Source of the DNA: Akkermansia massiliensis
GTDB lineage: Bacteria > Verrucomicrobiota > Verrucomicrobiia > Verrucomicrobiales > Akkermansiaceae
Assembly: GCF_018847375.1 (NCBI RefSeq)
Contig: NZ_CP072036.1
Coordinates: 2,728,001-2,792,000 of the forward strand
DNA: 64,000 nt
Reading direction: 5' to 3'
Shown: one piece after another, positions 8,293 through 17,051 of the stretch
Numbering within the stretch: position 1 is the stretch's first letter
How the letters are laid out: each line of letters opens with the position of its first letter
Translations under genes and position numbers: made by a program
The notes under the pieces: model-generated
The model's database searches: none
What the model saw: the letters and a program-made list of their open reading frames with translations, nothing else
Told to the model about the DNA's origin: nothing

Positions 8293-9549
8293 ATGAAAAT
8301 AGCCGTTATTGGAAAAGGTGGGCGTGAACACGCACTGGTCAAGGCGCTCAAGGAATCTCCCTCCGCACCGGAAATGTACTGTTTCCCGGGGAGTGACGCC
8401 ATCAACCGTCTGGCAGCCCCCATTCCCGCCAGGGATCTGCCTACGCTGATCGACTGGATGGTTTCCAATAAAGTGGACCTCTGCGTAGCCGGGGAGGAAA
8501 GCTATCTGGTGAAGGATGAAGGCCTGGCGAACGCCTGTGCCCGCGTGGGCATTCCCTGCTGGGGGCCGGTGAAGGAAAGCGCCCAGCTGGAAGCCAGCAA
8601 GGAATTTGCCAAGGAATTCCTGCTCCGCCACCACATCCCCACCGGGCAGGCCCGTGTGGCCGCCACCCTGGAGGAAGCCCGGCAATTCATCGGCGGCGTT
8701 TACCCCACCGTGCTCAAATTTGACGGCCTGGCCGCCGGCAAGGGCGTGGCCGTCTGCATGAGCAAGGAAGAAGCGGACGCTTTCCTGAAAGAAGTATTTA
8801 CGGACAGGCGCTTCGGTGAAGGGCGCCTGCTGGTGGAAGAATTCCTGACCGGGCCGGAAGTCTCCATCTTCGGAGCCCTGGTGGACGACCACTACCTCAT
8901 CCTGTGCCCGGCGCGGGACTACAAACGCCTCAAGGAAGGCGACGCGGGCCCCAACACGGGCGGCATGGGCGCGGTGGCCTCCCGCCAGCTTGTGGAGCCG
9001 GACATGCTGGAACGCATTGAAAAGGAAATCGTGGCCCCGACGGTAGCCGGACTGAAAAAGGACGGACTGCCCTACCGCGGCTTCCTGTACTTCGGCCTGA
9101 TGCTGACCCCGAACGGCCCCAAGGTGATTGAATACAACTGCCGCTTCGGGGATCCGGAATGCCAGGCCGTCATGCCCCTGCTCTCCGGGGATCTGGCCTC
9201 CTTCTGCCTGCATGGGGCCAAGGGAGAATTCACTCCGGAAGAAATCTCCTTCCAAAACGGCTGGAGCGTCTGCTGCGTGCTGGCCTCCAAGGGATATCCG
9301 GAAACCTCCCGCTCCGGCGACGCCATCCAGGGGCTGGACGACGTTGCGAATGCCTCCGTTTACCACGCCGGCACCAAATGGAATGCGGACAAAAACTGTT
9401 ATGAAACCAACGGCGGCCGCGTGCTGGCCGTCGTGGCGCAGGGGGAATCCCTTTCCGAAGCGCGCCAGCGTGCCCACAACGAAACCAAAAAGGTCAAATT
9501 TGACGGCATGCAGCGCCGTCCGGACATCGGCTTTGCCAGCTTCGTCTGA
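8293..9549 (+). CDS. purD: Phosphoribosylamine--glycine ligase (GAR synthetase)
   Basis: A 418-residue ATP-grasp enzyme that joins phosphoribosylamine and glycine in purine synthesis. The start MKIAVIGKGGREHALVKAL is the standard PurD N-terminus. The upstream in-frame ATG at 8098 lies inside the ssb terminator and adds residues with no homology. ATP-grasp parts seen include KFDGLAAGKGVAV (near residues 139-151), a LVEEFLTGPEVS strand, PNTGGMGAV, and the metal-binding EYNCRFGDPECQ. The enzyme is full length. Confidence 0.96.
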   Translation: MKIAVIGKGGREHALVKALKESPSAPEMYCFPGSDAINRLAAPIPARDLPTLIDWMVSNKVDLCVAGEESYLVKDEGLANACARVGIPCWGPVKESAQLEASKEFAKEFLLRHHIPTGQARVAATLEEARQFIGGVYPTVLKFDGLAAGKGVAVCMSKEEADAFLKEVFTDRRFGEGRLLVEEFLTGPEVSIFGALVDDHYLILCPARDYKRLKEGDAGPNTGGMGAVASRQLVEPDMLERIEKEIVAPTVAGLKKDGLPYRGFLYFGLMLTPNGPKVIEYNCRFGDPECQAVMPLLSGDLASFCLHGAKGEFTPEEISFQNGWSVCCVLASKGYPETSRSGDAIQGLDDVANASVYHAGTKWNADKNCYETNGGRVLAVVAQGESLSEARQRAHNETKKVKFDGMQRRPDIGFASFV

Positions 9550-9579
9550 TTTTTACCCTTTTCCCAGCCCAACTACCCC

Positions 9580-10158
9580 ATGAAACCCGCCGTCCTTCTC
9601 ACCTTCCTCTTCCTTTCCTGTTCCGCGTGCCTGATGGCGGACAACGCCGCACTGGCCGCCAAGGCGCGCGAACAGATAGGAGTAACGGTCTCCTACAACG
9701 GAGGCTATCAAATCATCCCCTACCCCAACGGGGATGTCCCCAAGGAAACGGGAGTATGTACGGACGTGGTCATCCGAGCCATGAGGGCTTTCGGACTGGA
9801 CCTCCAGAAAGCCGTGCATGAAGACATGAAGGCCCACTTCTCCAAATATCCGAAACTATGGGGCCTGAAAACCACGGACCGCAGCATTGACCACCGCAGG
9901 GTTCCCAATCTCCGCGCCTTCTTTGCCCGGAAAGGATGGTCCCTTCCCATTACGGAAACCGCGGCGGACTACAAGCCCGGCGACCTGGTTACGTGGAACC
10001 TGTCCGACAGTGTTCCCCACATCGGCATCGTTTCCGACCGGAAGACGAAGGAAGGAACGCCGCTGATTATTCACAACGTCGGCTGCGGTGCGCAGGAGGA
10101 AGACTTCCTCTTCTCCCATACCATCACGGGCCATTACCGCCCTGTGCTGAAGCGGTAA
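9580..10158 (+). CDS. DUF1287-domain exported protein
   Basis: A 192-residue protein with a signal peptide (residues 1-20, MKPAVLLTFLFLSCSACLMA). The mature part matches the DUF1287 family pattern: YNGGYQIIPYPNGDVP, then GVCTDVVIRAMRAFGLDLQ with a conserved Cys-Thr-Asp, then YKPGDLVTWNL followed by PHIGIVSD. The C, H and D placement resembles NlpC/P60-like or amidase folds, so a cell-envelope hydrolase role is possible but unproven. It starts 30 bases after purD. Confidence 0.75.
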   Translation: MKPAVLLTFLFLSCSACLMADNAALAAKAREQIGVTVSYNGGYQIIPYPNGDVPKETGVCTDVVIRAMRAFGLDLQKAVHEDMKAHFSKYPKLWGLKTTDRSIDHRRVPNLRAFFARKGWSLPITETAADYKPGDLVTWNLSDSVPHIGIVSDRKTKEGTPLIIHNVGCGAQEEDFLFSHTITGHYRPVLKR

Positions 10159-10467
10159 CCCTTCAAATCGGCTTCTTTCCTGAAATACCCTGGTTTCAAG
10201 GGAAATTTTTATAAGGTCCAGAGGCCCTCATTCCCGGAACGCTTTCATTAGAAAACATAGTGGAAGGACACGCTCCCACGGTTTGAAAAACAACGGTGCC
10301 CTCACCGCCCAATTTTCCCTCTCCCGCGCACCCTCTGCCTGTACCCTCCTTGAACCCAGGATTTCCCTGGGCCCACTCCCATGATGGTTGAAAACATCCC
10401 CGTTTCCGCCACATGAATGCCCATGAACCTTCTTGCAAAAAGAGGGGGCTTCCGTCATCATGCATTC
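10159..10467. repeat. Intergenic gap with decayed dispersed repeat
   Basis: No gene or known riboswitch is seen upstream of fhs. At 10207-10240 the sequence TTATAAGGTCCAGAGGCCCT, followed by CATTCCCGGAACGC, lines up with 62991-63028 (TTTACGAGGGCCGGGAGGCC then CTTGTTCCCGGGGCGC). This marks another degraded copy of the repeat family. A CCCAGG/CCTGGG hairpin (10355-10371) lies closer to fhs and has no T-run. Confidence 0.35.
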
Positions 10468-12090
10468 ATGGTCACACCTGCATTCTCCGATTGTGTCAAC
10501 AAGCTGGGCGTCGATGAAAACGACGTGATCCCCTTCGGCCGCAACAAGGCCAAGATTTCCCTGGACGTACTGGACAAGCCGGCCGCACCCGGCAAACTCA
10601 TTCTGGTTTCCGCCATCACGCCCACCCCTTCCGGAGAAGGGAAAACCACCGTCTCCATCGGTCTGGCGCAGGGGTTGCAGGCCATCGGTAAAAAAGCCTG
10701 CCTGGCGCTTCGGCAGCCCTCCATGGGCCCGGTATTCGGCCGCAAGGGCGGTGCCACCGGCGGCGGTAAAAGCTCCCTGACGCCGCCTGATGAAATCAAC
10801 ATGCACTTCACGGGAGACTTCCATGCCATCACGTCCGCCCACAACCTGATCAGCGCCATCATTGACAACGCCATGTTCTTCCACACGCTGAACATTGACG
10901 AACGCAAAGTCACGTGGAAGCGCGTCATGGACATGAATGACCGCTCCCTGCGCTCCATCATCGTGGGACTCAACAAGCAGGGCTTCCCGCGTGAAACGGG
11001 TTTCGACATCACTCCGGCTTCGGAAATCATGGCGTGCCTTTGCCTCGCTACCTCCTACAAGGACATGGAAGACCGCATCAACCGCATCGTGATCGGTTTC
11101 ACGACGGACGACAAGCCCGTATTCGCCAGGGAACTCGGCATCACCGGCTCCGTCATGGCCCTTCTGAAAGACGCCCTGATGCCCAACCTGGTCCAGACCG
11201 TGGAAGGGGTGCCCTGCTTCCTGCACGGCGGCCCGTTCGCCAACATCGCCCACGGCTGCAACTCCGTGCTGGCCACCAAAATGGCCCTCCACTTTGGGGA
11301 CTATGCCGTCACGGAAGCCGGATTCGCGTTTGACCTGGGCGCAGAAAAATTCCTGGACATCAAGTGCCGCCAATCCGGACTGGACCCTGCCGCCATCGTC
11401 ATCGTAGCCACGGCGCGCGCCCTGAAAATGCACGGAGGCACCGCCCTAGCGGACCTGAAAAACACGGACGTGGCCGCACTGAAAAAAGGTCTTGCCAACC
11501 TGGACGCCCATCTGGACGCCGCCGCCCACTACAAGCGCCCCGTGGTGGTGGCCGTCAACAAATTCTTTGACGACTCCCAGGAGGAACTGGACGCCATCGT
11601 GGCGCACTGTGCGGAACGCGGCATTCCCTGCGCCATTGCGGACATCTTCTCCCAGGGAGGGGAAGGCGGCAAAAACCTGGCCCAAATGGTGGTGCAAGCT
11701 GCGGACAAGCCCTCCGCTCCTTTCAAGCCCCTCTATGAATCCGCTCTTCCGGTGGAAGAAAAGCTCAACATCATCGCCCGCAGTATTTACGGAGCGGACG
11801 GAGTGGAACTGACGCCCGCGGCCAAAAAGAAGCTGGCCCAGTTTGAAGCCAGCCGCCTCACGGACCTGCCCATCTGCATGGCAAAAACCCAGAACTCCCT
11901 TTCCGACAACGGCCGTCTCCGCGGCCGCCCCACCGGTTTCACCGTCACCGTGCGCGACTTTGAAATTGCCAACGGAGCCGGCTTCCTGGTGGCCCTCTGC
12001 GGTGAAATCATGCGCATGCCGGCCCTGCCCGTCTCACCGAACGCCATGCACATCTATCTGGACAACAAGGGCAACGTTCAGGGCCTCTAG
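10468..12090 (+). CDS. fhs: Formate--tetrahydrofolate ligase
   Basis: A 540-residue cytoplasmic enzyme making 10-formyl-tetrahydrofolate from formate, THF and ATP. The P-loop region TPTPSGEGKTTVSIGLAQG is at about residues 51-69. Also present are the family segment RQPSMGPVFGRKGGATGGG and the monovalent-cation and folate region near HGGPFANIAHGCNS. The start MVTPAFSDCVNKLG fits the family. An upstream ATG at 10417 would add 17 unsupported residues. The C-terminus is intact (NAMHIYLDNKGNVQGL). It probably supplies one-carbon units to the purine pathway of which purD is part. Confidence 0.95.
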   Translation: MVTPAFSDCVNKLGVDENDVIPFGRNKAKISLDVLDKPAAPGKLILVSAITPTPSGEGKTTVSIGLAQGLQAIGKKACLALRQPSMGPVFGRKGGATGGGKSSLTPPDEINMHFTGDFHAITSAHNLISAIIDNAMFFHTLNIDERKVTWKRVMDMNDRSLRSIIVGLNKQGFPRETGFDITPASEIMACLCLATSYKDMEDRINRIVIGFTTDDKPVFARELGITGSVMALLKDALMPNLVQTVEGVPCFLHGGPFANIAHGCNSVLATKMALHFGDYAVTEAGFAFDLGAEKFLDIKCRQSGLDPAAIVIVATARALKMHGGTALADLKNTDVAALKKGLANLDAHLDAAAHYKRPVVVAVNKFFDDSQEELDAIVAHCAERGIPCAIADIFSQGGEGGKNLAQMVVQAADKPSAPFKPLYESALPVEEKLNIIARSIYGADGVELTPAAKKKLAQFEASRLTDLPICMAKTQNSLSDNGRLRGRPTGFTVTVRDFEIANGAGFLVALCGEIMRMPALPVSPNAMHIYLDNKGNVQGL

Positions 12091-12128
12091 GCAATCTCAA
12101 TACAAGATACACACCTTCACCGCACATC

Positions 12129-13046
12129 ATGAAAATCGCCATTCTGGGAGCCGGAGCCCTCGGCTGCTACTACGGAGCCAGGCTTCAGGAATCCGGCCAG
12201 GACGTCTCCTTCATCGTACGTTCGGAATACGGCTACCTGAAAGAACACGGCCTGCAAGTGAAAAGCCTGCATGGAGACATATCCCTGCCCCGGCTCAAGG
12301 TGTACCGGGACGCGGCGGAAGTCGGCCCGGTGGACCTCGTCATAGTCGCTTGGAAAAGCACGGCAAATGCCGGTTTCTCCAAGGCCCTTCCTCCGTTGAT
12401 GGGACCGGATACGGTTGTAGTCACACTCCAGAACGGCATGGGAAATGCGGAGGAAATCGCCCGCATCATCCCGGCTGACCGCATCTATGTGGGTCTGTGC
12501 TTCATCTGCGCCATGCGCGCGGAACCGGGCCACGTCAACCATCTGGAAGGCGGCAACATTCAATTTGCACCCTTCGTCCCCTCACCGGAAGGCTCTGAAA
12601 AGGCCCGGGAACTCTCCGAATTGTTTGCCAACGCCGGCATCAAGACGCGCGCCTTTGACGCCGCGGAGCAAATCCAGTGGTACAAGCTCGTCTGGAACAT
12701 CCCGTTCAACGGGCTGTGCCTGGCGCTGGGCGGCATCAGCATTGCGGAACTCTATCAAAACCCGGAAAACGTCGCCCGGGCGCGCCGCATCATGGAGGAA
12801 GTAGTCCGGGCGGCGAAGGCCCGCGGCTACACCCTGCCGGATGACCTGGTGGAATTCCACCTTTCCCGCACGGAAAGCATGGGCTCCTTCATTCCGTCCA
12901 GCGCCGTGGACTACAACGAAGGACGCCCTGTCGAATACACGGCCATCTGGGGAGACCCTCTCTCCAAGGCCCGGCAGGCCGGAACATCCGTGCCGGAATG
13001 GGAACTTCTGGATAAGGACATCCGCAAGTGCCTGAACATGGATTGA
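12129..13046 (+). CDS. 2-dehydropantoate 2-reductase family (PanE/ApbA)
   Basis: A 305-residue NADPH-dependent reductase. The N-terminal Rossmann motif is MKIAILGAGALGCYYGARL (GxGxxG). It is followed by the LQNGMGN nucleotide-side segment and the catalytic Lys/Asn region WYKLVWNIPFNGLCLALGG (about residues 182-200). In pantothenate synthesis the enzyme reduces ketopantoate to pantoate. Several paralogues of this family act on other 2-oxoacids, so the substrate is not certain. It lies 38 bases after fhs. Confidence 0.85.
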   Translation: MKIAILGAGALGCYYGARLQESGQDVSFIVRSEYGYLKEHGLQVKSLHGDISLPRLKVYRDAAEVGPVDLVIVAWKSTANAGFSKALPPLMGPDTVVVTLQNGMGNAEEIARIIPADRIYVGLCFICAMRAEPGHVNHLEGGNIQFAPFVPSPEGSEKARELSELFANAGIKTRAFDAAEQIQWYKLVWNIPFNGLCLALGGISIAELYQNPENVARARRIMEEVVRAAKARGYTLPDDLVEFHLSRTESMGSFIPSSAVDYNEGRPVEYTAIWGDPLSKARQAGTSVPEWELLDKDIRKCLNMD

Positions 13047-13074
13047 CCATTCTGGTTCTGTCCTACTACCAAAG

Positions 13075-15039
13075 ATGATGCAACGGTCTTATTATTCCAA
13101 TGACCTACAGTCTTTTTGTACCCAATCTCTAAAAGAAATTTTAGGGCAGATTGCTTTTCATACACCATTTGACCTAGATCAAAATTCGCGCAACTCCTTT
13201 GTTCACGAAATCAAATCACTCCAACACGTTCTTAAAGATATTCCTGCTGGCTCAATAGCCTTTGAATACACCATTCCCCGCATCGGAGAACGAATAGATG
13301 TCGTCATCGCCTGTGCAGGTATTCTCTATGTCCTTGAATTTAAAGTAGGAGAATCATCTTATCCCAGACATGCTATTGACCAGGTTGTAGACTATGCACT
13401 AGCTTTAAAGTATTTCCATCAAGAAAGCCATCAAAAGAAAATTGTTCCTTTGGTAATTTGTACCCATGCTCCTTCTAAGGAACATCAACTTACAGTAGGT
13501 CAAGACGGAGTTTATCATCCTATCCTCTGTAATGATAACACCTTAGGACCTACTTTAACAAAGCTGACTAGCACTCTGTGTGATGAGGCATTCCATTTTG
13601 AACAATGGTTAACTTCATCATACATGCCTACTCCCACGATTATTGAAGCAGCTCAAGCACTTTACCGTGGACATGATGTTAAAGAAATTTCACGTAGTGA
13701 TGCCGGAGCTTACAATCTTAGCCTCACCACAAAGGCACTGAATCGCATTATTGAGCAGAGTAAGCAGCATCATGAAAAATCCATTTGCTTTGTCACTGGC
13801 GTACCTGGTGCTGGAAAAACGTTAGTAGGCCTCAATATTGCAAATGAGCGGCATCAATATGATGAGCAAGAACATGCGGTCTTTCTTTCCGGTAATGGTC
13901 CTTTGGTTGCTGTCTTACGAGAAGCTCTAGCACGAGATGAAATCAAACGTTTTAAAGGTAAAATAACAAAGACAGCATCTAAAAGAAAAGTTGCTGCCTT
14001 TATCCAAAACATCCACCACTTTCGTGATGCTTATCTGCCTCCTTCAGAACAAATCCCTGCGGAGAAAGTAGCCATTTTTGACGAAGCACAACGTGCTTGG
14101 ACAAAAGAACAAACAGCCAAATTTATGTTAAAACGCCATGTTCCCGGCTGGAACATGTCTGAACCTGAATTTCTTATCAGTGTAATGGATCGCCACCAAG
14201 ATTGGACGGTTATCATCTGCTTAATCGGAGGTGGTCAAGAGATACATACTGGAGAAGCAGGGCTGCTAGCTTGGTTTGACGCACTAAGAGACCATTTTCC
14301 AGATTGGAATGTTTATGTATCACCCCAAATCTCTGATGTGGAATATACACACGGAAAACAACTTGAACATCTCTTTACGGGATTACGCCTCTATCGGGAA
14401 CCAAACCTCCATCTTTCAGTTTCACTCCGTTCTTTCCGGAATGAACGAGTTTCTGCGTTTGTAAAATCATTATTGGACGAAAATTTACCAGTAGCCCAAC
14501 AGCTCTACTCTGAGCTATCGCCTAATTATCCCATCACGATTACCCGCAGCCTGGAAAAAGCCCAAGAATGGATACGAGCCCAAGCCCGAGGAACGGAACG
14601 TTATGGACTCATCGCTAGCTCTGGGGCCAAACGTTTACGCCAATTTGGAATCTGGGTACAGAGTAATATTCAAGCAGAAAACTGGTTTTTAAATGATAAG
14701 GAGGATATTCGTTCCTCCTATTTCCTCGAAGACACGGCCACCGAATTTGATATTCAAGGGCTAGAAATTGACTGGGCAATCGTTGCATGGGATGCAGACT
14801 ACCGCATAGAAAAAGGACATTTTAAAGCTTATAATTTTACAGGTTCTAGTTGGAAAACGGTTTGTAAAAAAGACGCACAGCTCTATCTTAAAAATACCTA
14901 CCGCGTCTTATTGACACGAGCACGCCAGGGATTCGTGATTTTTATCCCGGAGGGATGTGACGCGGATTTGACTCGGCAATCCTCCTTTTATGATGGTATC
15001 TATTATTATCTAAAGAAAATAGGAATGAAGGAGCTATGA
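13075..15039 (+). CDS. PD-(D/E)XK nuclease fused to SF1/DUF2075 helicase, foreign AT-rich gene
   Basis: A 654-residue protein. Residues about 60-130 form a RecB-like nuclease domain, with D75 in GERIDVVI, E88-x-K90 in LYVLEFKVGE, and Q103-x3-Y107. The P-loop ATPase follows, with Walker A GVPGAGKT at about 242-249 and Walker B AIFDEAQRAW at about 332-341. A GQEIHTGE segment lies near 387 and LSVSLRSFRNER near 446. The C-terminus has NTYRVLLTRARQGFVIFIP, a helicase motif VI with arginine finger. The gene is visibly AT-rich (roughly 40% GC by eye) while both neighbours are GC-rich. It has no same-strand partner gene. A role in phage or plasmid defence, or in DNA repair, is inference. Confidence 0.85.
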   Translation: MMQRSYYSNDLQSFCTQSLKEILGQIAFHTPFDLDQNSRNSFVHEIKSLQHVLKDIPAGSIAFEYTIPRIGERIDVVIACAGILYVLEFKVGESSYPRHAIDQVVDYALALKYFHQESHQKKIVPLVICTHAPSKEHQLTVGQDGVYHPILCNDNTLGPTLTKLTSTLCDEAFHFEQWLTSSYMPTPTIIEAAQALYRGHDVKEISRSDAGAYNLSLTTKALNRIIEQSKQHHEKSICFVTGVPGAGKTLVGLNIANERHQYDEQEHAVFLSGNGPLVAVLREALARDEIKRFKGKITKTASKRKVAAFIQNIHHFRDAYLPPSEQIPAEKVAIFDEAQRAWTKEQTAKFMLKRHVPGWNMSEPEFLISVMDRHQDWTVIICLIGGGQEIHTGEAGLLAWFDALRDHFPDWNVYVSPQISDVEYTHGKQLEHLFTGLRLYREPNLHLSVSLRSFRNERVSAFVKSLLDENLPVAQQLYSELSPNYPITITRSLEKAQEWIRAQARGTERYGLIASSGAKRLRQFGIWVQSNIQAENWFLNDKEDIRSSYFLEDTATEFDIQGLEIDWAIVAWDADYRIEKGHFKAYNFTGSSWKTVCKKDAQLYLKNTYRVLLTRARQGFVIFIPEGCDADLTRQSSFYDGIYYYLKKIGMKEL

Positions 15040-15094
15040 GAATTCTAGAGAATCTTTCTCTGGGGTAAAGAGCCTCACCACTTTTTGTAACATC

Positions 15095-15973
15095 ATGCTG
15101 AAAACCATCGTCATTTTCATCATTGCCCTGCTGGGCTTCGGCATGATTCGCCTGCCTTTGCAGAACCGTATTCTGGAGCAGGAAAAGGCGGCGGGGCTGC
15201 TGGATGATCCGGTGGAGCTCTCCTCCTCCGATTATCTGGAACAGCAGCTCGCCATGGTTTCCCTGGGGGGGCTGCGCTCCCTGGTAGCGGCCGTGCTGAG
15301 CATGGAGGCCTTCGACTGCTTCCTGATTTCCGACTGGGCCAATCTGGAACGCCGCTACAACCAAATCACCTCTCTTGCCCCCCATTCCGACTTTTACTGG
15401 GACAACGGTTCGTGGCATTTGGGCAATAACGCCTCCTCCAGCTATCTGGACAATAAGCGGCTTTCTCCCATGGAACGAAGGGAAGGCTTCCGGAAGTACA
15501 TCCAGAAGGGCCGCAGCTTCCTGGAAAAAGGCATCAGCGCCAACCCGGACAGCTGGTACCTGCAATCCCTGCTGGGCAACATGTACAGCGATACCTACCG
15601 CCAGCCGGATTTTGAAAAGGCTGCGGAAGCCTACCGCAAGGCCCGGGAACTGGGAGCGCCGCCCCTGACGGCGCGCAAGGAGTTTTATGCGCTTGTCCGC
15701 GTTCCCTCCAAATCCCGCGAGGCGCTGGAGCTGGGCCGGGAATTGTTCAAGGATCCCAGGAACCGGACGCCCAGCCTGGTGAGCAATATTTTCGTCCTGG
15801 AAAACAGGCTGAAAGTGCCTGAAAAAGACCGCGTTCCCTTCCGGGAATTGTTCCCGACGGACGAGATTGCCCGCGACCTGATGAGCAGCCACCTGGCCAA
15901 TTCCCTGAAATACCCCGTGGACGGCTTGAGGGAGGCCTTGGAGGCCTTGCCTCCCGCAAAAACGGATGACTAA
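15095..15973 (+). CDS. Membrane-anchored TPR-like protein, unknown function
   Basis: A 292-residue protein. It begins with a hydrophobic anchor or signal (residues 2-20, LKTIVIFIIALLGFGMIRL). The rest is alpha-helical with TPR-like repeats. The clearest are about residues 142-160 (GRSFLEKGISANPDSWYLQ) and about 165-185 (MYSDTYRQPDFEKAAEAYRKA). No catalytic motif is visible. The base composition returns to the GC-rich host style immediately after the AT-rich nuclease-helicase. A hairpin with a T-run follows at 16003-16029. Confidence 0.7.
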   Translation: MLKTIVIFIIALLGFGMIRLPLQNRILEQEKAAGLLDDPVELSSSDYLEQQLAMVSLGGLRSLVAAVLSMEAFDCFLISDWANLERRYNQITSLAPHSDFYWDNGSWHLGNNASSSYLDNKRLSPMERREGFRKYIQKGRSFLEKGISANPDSWYLQSLLGNMYSDTYRQPDFEKAAEAYRKARELGAPPLTARKEFYALVRVPSKSREALELGRELFKDPRNRTPSLVSNIFVLENRLKVPEKDRVPFRELFPTDEIARDLMSSHLANSLKYPVDGLREALEALPPAKTDD

Positions 15974-16002
15974 AAACAAAAGACTAAAGATAAATTAAAA
16001 GG

Positions 16003-16029
16003 AGCTCCTCCTTTAAAGGGGCGCTTTTT
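16003..16029 (+). terminator. Probable terminator after TPR-like gene
   Basis: An imperfect stem, AGCTCCTCCTTT against AAAGGGGCGCT, is followed by five T (16025-16029). A second hairpin, GGCCGGAA/TTCCGGCC at 16037-16063, follows directly and may strengthen it. Confidence 0.5.
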
Positions 16030-16138
16030 CAATGACGGCCGGAATGAACTTTAATTTCCGGCCTTTAATCTTTAACCGCTCCGCCGAAGGCGCTTGGCAA
16101 CGCCCCGGAAAGGTGCTATGCTTTTTCTCCACAACACC

Positions 16139-16876
16139 ATGAGTAGAATAGCCCTGATCAGTGACATCCATGCCAATCTGCCCGCTCTGGAAGCGGTGAT
16201 GAAGGATATAGAACAGCTTCAATGCGACGCCGTTTACTGCCTGGGTGATATTGTGGGCTACAACGCCAATCCGGCCGAATGCCTTGAGTTCGTCCGCGGA
16301 CGCCAGATTCCCACCGTGCGCGGCAACCATGATGAGGAAGCCATTGGGGAAGACAATCCGGCGGGCATGAACCCCGTGGCGTACAAAGCCCTGATATGGA
16401 CGCGCCAGCAGCTTTCCGAAGAACAGAAGAAGTGGCTTCGCCGCGCCCCCTTCCAGCGTATCCTGCCCAATGAAATCGTTCTGGTGCACGCCACCCAGGA
16501 CAAGCCCAATTCCTGGTCCTACGTCACGAATGTGGACACGGCCACGCACAGCATCAACATGTTGCGAGACAATCAGTTCCTGTGCTTCAACGGTCATACG
16601 CACGTCCCCCGCACCTTCATCCGCCATGAAGGGAGCATCCAGGAATATGAATCCGGGGACATCCAGCTTCTCAAAACCAACAAGTACCTTATTAACGTGG
16701 GTTCCGTCGGCCAGCCCAGGGACGGAGACCCCCGCGCCGCCTACGGCGTGCTTGATGTGGACAGCATGGTTTATTACCAGCGCCGCGTGGAATACGACGT
16801 GGAGGAAGCGCAAAGGCGCATTCTGGCCGCCGGACTCCCGGAGATGCTGGCGCGCCGCCTGGGAGAAGGCATTTAA
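16139..16876 (+). CDS. Metallophosphoesterase, YfcE/calcineurin-like
   Basis: A 245-residue phosphoesterase of the dimetal calcineurin-like superfamily. All signature blocks are present: DIHAN (residues 8-12), YCLGDIVGYN (about 36-45), RGNHDEEA (about 61-68) and a C-terminal FNGHTHVPR. These supply the Asp, His and Asn metal ligands. The start at 16139 puts MSRIALISDIHAN at the N-terminus as in the family. The in-frame ATG at 16094 would add 15 unrelated residues. The substrate is unknown; family members cleave phosphodiesters or diadenosine tetraphosphate. Confidence 0.85.
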   Translation: MSRIALISDIHANLPALEAVMKDIEQLQCDAVYCLGDIVGYNANPAECLEFVRGRQIPTVRGNHDEEAIGEDNPAGMNPVAYKALIWTRQQLSEEQKKWLRRAPFQRILPNEIVLVHATQDKPNSWSYVTNVDTATHSINMLRDNQFLCFNGHTHVPRTFIRHEGSIQEYESGDIQLLKTNKYLINVGSVGQPRDGDPRAAYGVLDVDSMVYYQRRVEYDVEEAQRRILAAGLPEMLARRLGEGI

Positions 16877-17051
16877 TGTTTTGCGAACCGTTGACGGTAA
16901 TACGGGATGCTCCATTGAAATCCTGCGGAATCTTTAATTGTTTCCATTCCGCATTAAGAAAAAATGGGGAAACCGCATGTTAGCAAAGGCTCACAAATTT
17001 GCATTGCTACTTGCCTCGCCTGCCACAAACCAGTAGAGTTCTGCGCGACGA

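Noticed and set aside
10159..10467. Possible folate or ZTP riboswitch upstream of fhs
   Set aside because: I looked for the conserved ZTP/THF riboswitch cores and did not find them; the segment looks like repeat remnant.
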